Source of the DNA: CAJBIL01 sp044359525
GTDB lineage: Bacteria; Pseudomonadota; Gammaproteobacteria; Burkholderiales; Rhodocyclaceae
Assembly (NCBI GenBank): GCA_044359525.1
Contig: JBIKLY010000025.1
Location: forward strand, 1-34,298
Length of the DNA stretch: 34,298 bases
Reading direction: 5' to 3'
This document shows positions 29,317 through 34,298 of this stretch, in pieces. Numbering within the stretch: position 1 is the stretch's first letter; every line of letters begins with the position of its first letter. Below the pieces are notes generated by a model. It did not search any database. It worked only from the letters and a program-made list of their open reading frames with translations, and had not been told where the DNA came from. A program made the position numbers and the translations under genes.

Positions 29317-29357
29317 TTTGTCATTCTACAACAGCAACTCAGCAAGCTAACGACACA

Positions 29358-29383
29358 AAAAAGCCGGCAGCTGCCGGCTTTTT
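29358..29383 (-). terminator. Terminator after pilQ
   Basis: A perfect 26-base palindrome, aaaaagccggcag followed by its complement, lies 18 bases past the pilQ stop on the minus strand and ends in a T run. It terminates the pil operon and may act in both directions. Confidence 0.88.
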
Positions 29384-29401
29384 CCTTAAATGACTTTCAG
29401 C

Positions 29402-31489
29402 TCAGCGAACGGTCAAACCCTCGGCGACAATCTTCGGCGTTATGAAGACCAGCAGCTCGGTTTTATCGTCAATCCATTCACGGTTCTTGAACAGCCAGCC
29501 GATATAAGGCAGATCACCGAAGAACGGTATACGCTGGGTATTGTCACGCACATCTTGCGTGTAAATGCCGCCAATCACCACGGTTCCACCATTCTCAACC
29601 AGCACTTCAGTCTTGACGTGCTTGGTGTCGATCGCCACCCCGGCACCCGTCGATAGCTTGGTGTTGGGCGTGTCCTTGTTGATGTCCAGCGTCATTGTGA
29701 TTTTTCCGTCCGGCGTAATTTGCGGCTTGACCTTCAGCGACAAGTTCGCCTTCCGGAACGACACACTGGTCGCGCCCGAACTGGTGGCCTGCTGATACGG
29801 AATTTCCACCCCTTGCTCAATAATCGCCTCGACCTGGTTCGCCGTCATCACCCGCGGACTGGAGATAACCTTGCCACGACCATCGGATTCCAGAGCAGAA
29901 ATTTCTGCATTCAAAAACCGTGTGTAGCTGCTGTTGTAGAGGGACAACGCAAACGTTCCGGCATTCCCCGCCCGAGGTGTTGCAGGCAAATTAACGGCGC
30001 CTATTTGACTTGTTCTTGTTACGTCGTTGATTCTAGCCAAAGTCGATGAATTAGAAACCGTCATCTCGCCTGTAGTTGTATTCACCGTTCGGGTGGTTCC
30101 CCCTGTCGAAAAACGAATACCCAAGTTCTTCGCAAAGGAATCGCCCGCCTCGACGATTCTCGCTTCGATCATCACCTGTCGTACGGTCAGATCGACCTTG
30201 GCGATCAACAGCCGAACATCTTCCAGACGGCTGGGCGTGTCCTGCACAAACAGGATATTGGTTCGCGCATCGACTACGGCACTGCCACGCTTCGATAACA
30301 TGCGCTGATTCGTATCGGTCAGCAGCTTCTGTATTGCCTCAGCTTTCTGATAGTTGAGCTGAAAACTCTCGGTACGTAAAGGCTCCAGATCGCCAATTTG
30401 CGCTTTCGATTCGAAATCCAGTTTCTCCTTGGTGGCAATCTCTTCTCTTGGCGCAATCAGAATCACATTCCCGTTCTTGCGCATATCAAGACCACGTTGC
30501 TGCATGATGATATCCAGCGCCTGATCCCATGGCACATCCTTCAGGATCAGCGTAATGGCGCCCTGAACCGAATCGCTGACCACCATATTCATTCCGGTGA
30601 ACTCGCCGATCACCTGCAATAGACGGCGAACGTCAACGTTCTGGAAGTTCAGGGACAGCTTTTCTCCCTGATAGCCGCCTCGTGTACCTTGCACCAGCTT
30701 GTTCGGATTCTCGACGACCTGCTTGACCTCAATCACAAACTGATTGTCTGTCTGGTAGGCATTGTGCTCCCACAAGCCCTTCGGCGAGATGGTCATGCGG
30801 GTGTTGGCGCCTTGCTGGACCGTATTCACTGCGGTTACCGGCGTGGCAAAGTCGGTAACGTCGAGGCGTTTGCGCAGGTTGTCCGGCAGACTCACCTTGA
30901 CAAAATCCACCACCAGATTCGGCCCCTGTTGACGGATATCAATGCCGGCATTGGAATCACTCAGGTCGACGGTAATCCGCGCCTCGCCATCCTTACCCCG
31001 GCGAAACTCGACATTACGGATACTGTTTGGAACTTTCGATGCCCGAGCTTCAGCAAAAGCGGCAAGCTTCCCCGCAGTGCTATCAATTTTCCCGGTTTGC
31101 GAAAACGCCAAAAGAAGGTCATTCCCCTCGATTGTCGCTTCATAGGTCATGGCCTGCTTCAAATTGAAGACAAGGCGCGTTCTGCCCTCGACCTGAACAA
31201 TATTGGCGCTTCTAAGATCGCCCTCGTTGTATTCCTGACTGGTTTTTCCCAGCCCATTGACTGTATTCGGAAAATCCAGCGCGACCCGGGCGGGCTGGGC
31301 AACGGTGAATCCAGCCGGAAGCACTGCCAAAGGCTCTTTGAAGGTCAGCTTGACGCTCAGTACGCTACCTTGCTGCAGGACATTCATCGACTCGATACTA
31401 TTCGCCTTGCTCTCCTGTGCATTTGCCACAGGTAGCGCCATCAGACAAGCAGAAATGATAACGAGCAAGTACTGTTTGATTTGTATCAC
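29402..31489 (-). CDS. pilQ: Type IV pilus secretin PilQ
   Basis: A 695-residue outer-membrane secretin through which the type IV pilus leaves the cell. It starts with GTG at 31489, supported by AAGGGGA 7 bases upstream and by a signal peptide (about 1-24, cleavage after VANA). Domains: two AMIN domains (about 34-130 and 155-245) that bind peptidoglycan; a secretin/TonB short N-terminal domain (about 280-345, with LSLNFQNVDVRRLLQVIGEF); an N1 secretin domain (about 365-440); and the C-terminal secretin beta barrel (about 490-690, with VEIPYQQ and the final TELLVFITPKIV). The GTG overlaps the pilP stop (GTGA). It is the last gene of pilMNOPQ. Confidence 0.97.
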   Translation of the reverse strand: MIQIKQYLLVIISACLMALPVANAQESKANSIESMNVLQQGSVLSVKLTFKEPLAVLPAGFTVAQPARVALDFPNTVNGLGKTSQEYNEGDLRSANIVQVEGRTRLVFNLKQAMTYEATIEGNDLLLAFSQTGKIDSTAGKLAAFAEARASKVPNSIRNVEFRRGKDGEARITVDLSDSNAGIDIRQQGPNLVVDFVKVSLPDNLRKRLDVTDFATPVTAVNTVQQGANTRMTISPKGLWEHNAYQTDNQFVIEVKQVVENPNKLVQGTRGGYQGEKLSLNFQNVDVRRLLQVIGEFTGMNMVVSDSVQGAITLILKDVPWDQALDIIMQQRGLDMRKNGNVILIAPREEIATKEKLDFESKAQIGDLEPLRTESFQLNYQKAEAIQKLLTDTNQRMLSKRGSAVVDARTNILFVQDTPSRLEDVRLLIAKVDLTVRQVMIEARIVEAGDSFAKNLGIRFSTGGTTRTVNTTTGEMTVSNSSTLARINDVTRTSQIGAVNLPATPRAGNAGTFALSLYNSSYTRFLNAEISALESDGRGKVISSPRVMTANQVEAIIEQGVEIPYQQATSSGATSVSFRKANLSLKVKPQITPDGKITMTLDINKDTPNTKLSTGAGVAIDTKHVKTEVLVENGGTVVIGGIYTQDVRDNTQRIPFFGDLPYIGWLFKNREWIDDKTELLVFITPKIVAEGLTVR

Positions 31490-32007
31490 TTTATTGTCCC
31501 CTTATCCTGCAGCATCAAGGTACTGACTCTCTCAACCCAGTCTCCGGCCGCGTCCTGCACTAATTCCCGCAAGGTAACCTCGCCTTCGGCAACTTTGGTT
31601 ATCACACCAAAATTCTGCCCCATATAGTTTCCGATTTTTACCTGAAACAGCGAGCCATCGGTCTGAATGATTGCATAACCTATTTTGTTTTTGACCAGTA
31701 CGCCGACGTACTTGAGTGACTCCAGAGGATAAGCCTCCAGCGGCTCTCTTGGCCGATTCAGATCCGGCGCCATGCCGCCACCGCCACCGGCTTTCTGCTC
31801 CGGTTCGATTTTTGCCGGCCGGAACGGGTCTACCAAGTTTGCCACGTCATAAGGTACGGGCGCATAGGGCTTCACTTCCGGTAAAGGAGGAATTCTCCCT
31901 TTGATATCCTTGGACGCATCACTCATCCACTTGCGCAGATCCTCGTGATCACCGCTTGAACAGGCAAAAAGAGCGAGGCTAGCCAACGCGACGGCAATTT
32001 TTTTCAT
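31486..32007 (-). CDS. pilP: Type IV pilus inner-membrane lipoprotein PilP
   Basis: A 173-residue lipoprotein. The signal peptide ends in LFAC with the lipobox Cys16, so the mature protein begins with a lipid-modified cysteine and is anchored in the membrane facing the periplasm. A linker leads to the C-terminal domain (about 75-170), starting YPLESLKYVGVL and including GYAIIQTDGSLFQVKIGNYMG. PilP joins the inner-membrane PilN/PilO complex to the secretin PilQ. It overlaps pilQ by 4 bases and pilO by 4 bases. Confidence 0.96.
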   Translation of the reverse strand: MKKIAVALASLALFACSSGDHEDLRKWMSDASKDIKGRIPPLPEVKPYAPVPYDVANLVDPFRPAKIEPEQKAGGGGGMAPDLNRPREPLEAYPLESLKYVGVLVKNKIGYAIIQTDGSLFQVKIGNYMGQNFGVITKVAEGEVTLRELVQDAAGDWVERVSTLMLQDKGTIK

Positions 32008-32675
32008 TTCTTGCCACCTTTGGCAGCCAAGGCAGCCTTCTTTTGCTGGGCGACTTCATTTTCATCGAGGTAACGGAAGGTTTTAGTTACCGCGTCCATC
32101 GCCATGCCGCCATCTTTTCCGGCAGCAATGGATATCGTCATATTGTTCAGCGTAACAATTCGCGAAAGCCGACCGATATCTCCAGCAAAGGCCCCAAAAT
32201 CATGATAATTCCCGGTCAGCTTTACCGAAATTGGCAATTCAGCATAAAAGTCCTTGACCGTCTCCTGACCCGGCTTGAATAGCTCGAACTGCAGACCGCG
32301 CCCCATCCCGGCCTGATTGATCTCGACCAGCAAGGACTCAACTTCGGATTTGTTCGGCAACTGTTTCAGCAGGGCGCCAAACGAGCGGTCAATTTCGCTT
32401 AATTGCTGCGTATAGAGAACCAGATTGACCGCCTGCTGCTTCTTGGCGAGGAACTCTTCCTTCAGCTTTTCTTCGTTCTTCTGTGCGGCTTCAAGAACGT
32501 CCAGCTGATCGCTCCACAAGAACCACCAGCCCGCCACTAACATGACGACAAAGCCTGTCAATAGAATCGTTACGCGCGGCACAACCGGCCACGCGCCAAC
32601 ATCCTTCGGATTAAGGGTCCGGAAATCCTCGAGAATCACCTTGAAATCGATACTGGGCATTGCCGGAGCTTTCAT
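32004..32675 (-). CDS. pilO: Type IV pilus assembly protein PilO
   Basis: A 223-residue inner-membrane protein with one helix at about 33-54 (VTILLTGFVVMLVAG) after a short cytoplasmic N-terminus, followed by a coiled coil (about 58-110) and a periplasmic ferredoxin-like domain (about 110-210). PilO forms dimers with PilN and recruits PilP. An in-frame ATG at residue 6 (MPSIDF) is an alternative start. It overlaps both neighbours by 4 bases. Confidence 0.95.
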   Translation of the reverse strand: MKAPAMPSIDFKVILEDFRTLNPKDVGAWPVVPRVTILLTGFVVMLVAGWWFLWSDQLDVLEAAQKNEEKLKEEFLAKKQQAVNLVLYTQQLSEIDRSFGALLKQLPNKSEVESLLVEINQAGMGRGLQFELFKPGQETVKDFYAELPISVKLTGNYHDFGAFAGDIGRLSRIVTLNNMTISIAAGKDGGMAMDAVTKTFRYLDENEVAQQKKAALAAKGGKK

Positions 32676-33277
32676 TTCGAACTCCCTGCCGGGTTGGCAG
32701 AACGGGGCGTTTCCTTTTTACCCGCTGCCTCGGCGGCTGCTCGCTTGACGAAGACAATCATGCTGAACTCGCTGAGTCGCCGTTTATCAGTAATCGTTGC
32801 CTTGATTTCGAGCAACACCGGCTTTTCAAGCCAGGGAGACGCCTCCACATTTCGCATCAGGGCAGAGACCCTGGCGTTTGACTGCGCAAAGCCGGTAATG
32901 CTCACCTTCTGGCCTTCCTGCTTGATCGTCCGTAGATAAACCCCGGAAGGCATTTGTTTGGCCAATTCGCTCAACAAATAAACCGGCTCGGCACGATCCT
33001 GTTGAAGCGCTTCAATAATTTGTTTGCGCGCGAGTAGCGCCTGCGTTTTTTCTTTTAACAACTTTATCTCGTCGATCTGCTTGTCAAGCTCGACGATTTC
33101 TTTTTTCAGAAAAGCGTTCCGGTCTTCCTGATCCGTGATGTAGCCCGCGATCAGGGTGTAGCCAAGAAAGACAACCAGCCCGGCAAGCACCGACACCAGA
33201 CCGATCAGCACATAAAACTGCTGCCGTTTTGCCTTGCGCTTTTCTTCGCGATGCGGCAGGAGGTTGATGCGTATCAT
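32672..33277 (-). CDS. pilN: Type IV pilus assembly protein PilN
   Basis: A 201-residue inner-membrane protein beginning with the typical MIRINLLPHREEKRK, the cytoplasmic tail that binds PilM, followed by a membrane helix (about 22-45). A coiled coil (about 50-100) and a periplasmic domain (about 105-190, with YLRTIKQEGQKVSITGFA) follow. The C-terminus is lysine- and proline-rich. It overlaps pilM and pilO by 4 bases each. Confidence 0.96.
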   Translation of the reverse strand: MIRINLLPHREEKRKAKRQQFYVLIGLVSVLAGLVVFLGYTLIAGYITDQEDRNAFLKKEIVELDKQIDEIKLLKEKTQALLARKQIIEALQQDRAEPVYLLSELAKQMPSGVYLRTIKQEGQKVSITGFAQSNARVSALMRNVEASPWLEKPVLLEIKATITDKRRLSEFSMIVFVKRAAAEAAGKKETPRSANPAGSSK

Positions 33278-34298
33278 TCGTCGAACCTCCGCAAGGCAAG
33301 ACCACAGGCAACCATCAGAGAGGAAGCATCAGTCAGGAGATTCTTGGCACGAACCCGGTCCGAAAGCACCATATCGGCAAAAGGATTGGCAACGATTGTA
33401 TTGATCTGGGTGCGGGAAGCGACCACTTCATCAGCCCCGGGAATAACCGCACAACCACCGGAAAGAACAATGTGGTTGATTTGATTGAACTGAGTCGAGG
33501 TAAAAAAGAACTGCAGCGCACGCGAAACCTCGAGTGCCATGCTTTCAATGTAGGGGCGCAGCAATTCAGCTTCGTAGTTGTCCGGCAGGTTGTTGCTGCG
33601 CTTCGCCGCTTCGGCCTCTTCAAAACTCATGCCGTAATGCCGCGCAATGTCCTGGGTCAATTGATTACCGCCAAAAGCCTGTTCGCGGGCATACAACTGC
33701 TGATCGTTGCGCAGAACCGTAAGGTTCATCACGTTGGCGCCAACATCGACCAGAGCGATGATCTGGCCCTTGCCGCCATCCGGAAACTGTTTTTCGATCA
33801 ACTCGAACGAAGAAAGTACGGCGTAGGACTCAACGTCCATCACGATGGGTTTCAAGCCAGCGGCTTCGGCCACGGCAACCCGGTCCTCGACCTTTTCCTT
33901 GCGCGAAGCGGCAATCAGCACTTCAATCTCGTCCGGCGACGACGGGGCGGTGCCGAGCACTTGAAAATCGAGATTTACCTCTTCCAGCGCAAACGGGATG
34001 TACTGATTGGCCTCGGATTCGACCTGGAGCTCAAGCTCTTCCTCGCGCTGGCCTGCCGGCACGATGATTTTCTTGGTGATGACGGCGGAGGCAGGCAAAG
34101 CGATGGCCACATGCCGGGTCGAAGTGGCCAGCTTTTTCCAGGCCCGCTTGACGGACTCGGCAGCCGCTTCTAGATTGACAATATTGCCGTCGGAAACAAC
34201 ATCCTTCGGCAATACCTCGATCGTGTATCGCTCCACACGATAGCCATCCTTGCCATTACTGGCGAGTTCAACCATCTTGACGGACGAAGAGCTTATGT
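33274..34298 (-). CDS. pilM: Type IV pilus assembly protein PilM (5' end beyond the window)
   Basis: An actin-like cytoplasmic ATPase-fold protein that binds the PilN N-terminus. The frame is open to the window end: upstream of the Met at 34275 the codons read D-I-S-S-S-S-V-K, the usual nucleotide-binding start region of PilM, so the true start lies outside to the right and the Met at 34275 is internal. A phosphate-2-like segment, ALVDVGANVMNLTVL, and an adenosine-like segment, HIVLSGGCAVIPG, are visible. It is the first pil gene in the operon pilMNOPQ, whose promoter is beyond the window. Confidence 0.95.
   Translation of the reverse strand, partial: ISSSSVKMVELASNGKDGYRVERYTIEVLPKDVVSDGNIVNLEAAAESVKRAWKKLATSTRHVAIALPASAVITKKIIVPAGQREEELELQVESEANQYIPFALEEVNLDFQVLGTAPSSPDEIEVLIAASRKEKVEDRVAVAEAAGLKPIVMDVESYAVLSSFELIEKQFPDGGKGQIIALVDVGANVMNLTVLRNDQQLYAREQAFGGNQLTQDIARHYGMSFEEAEAAKRSNNLPDNYEAELLRPYIESMALEVSRALQFFFTSTQFNQINHIVLSGGCAVIPGADEVVASRTQINTIVANPFADMVLSDRVRAKNLLTDASSLMVACGLALRRFDE

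Noticed and set aside
29317..29357. A sigma-70 promoter for aroK with TAGAAT as the -10
   Set aside because: The hexamer lies only 13 bases before the start codon and the -35 match is poor, so the assignment was not supported.

Overview
The window looks like a chromosome segment of a betaproteobacterium, most likely Rhodocyclales (Dechloromonas, Azonexus or Accumulibacter relatives). The basis is the gene order pilMNOPQ-aroK-aroB-dgt-gltB-gltD, the high-GC codon use, and proteins whose sequences resemble that group. The assignment is from recognition, not from a database search.

Left part (about 83-7438): a small secreted protein of unknown function, then a plus-strand run of five signalling genes. 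These are a GAF-PAS-PAS hybrid histidine kinase whose first PAS domain carries FixL-like haem-site residues, a single-domain receiver, an Hpt-REC-REC-GGDEF diguanylate cyclase, a REC-PAS kinase of the NarX type, and a NarL-type regulator. Together they suggest a phosphorelay that feeds redox or oxygen information into cyclic-di-GMP synthesis and transcription.

Middle part (about 7427-12936): an accessory block entirely on the minus strand. It holds a DUF2283-like gene, a BrnT/BrnA toxin-antitoxin pair whose toxin has lost a recognisable start codon, an imperfect palindromic intergenic element, a large MmeI-like single-chain restriction-modification enzyme with an interspersed repeat translated in frame, an MNT/HEPN pair, and a VapB-like antitoxin without its toxin. 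This is a small defence and toxin-antitoxin island.

Immediately after the island (13183-16190) signalling resumes on the plus strand with a single-domain receiver and a PAS-GAF-PAS-GGDEF-EAL protein whose GAF domain contains a four-cysteine cluster. The island therefore sits between two signalling modules.

Right part (16218-34298, all minus strand): conserved housekeeping genes. In transcription order from the right these are pilM (cut by the window end), pilN, pilO, pilP, pilQ (type IV pilus assembly), a terminator, aroK, aroB, dgt, a terminator, gltB, gltD, a terminator, then a three-TM winged-helix protein followed closely by glmU and glmS (UDP-GlcNAc synthesis). The three-TM gene ahead of glmUS is the least understood member of the conserved part.

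No rRNA, tRNA, transposase, integrase or CRISPR array was seen. No stretch longer than about 300 bases lacks a gene; the longest gaps are about 611-841, 8177-8383 and 12937-13182.
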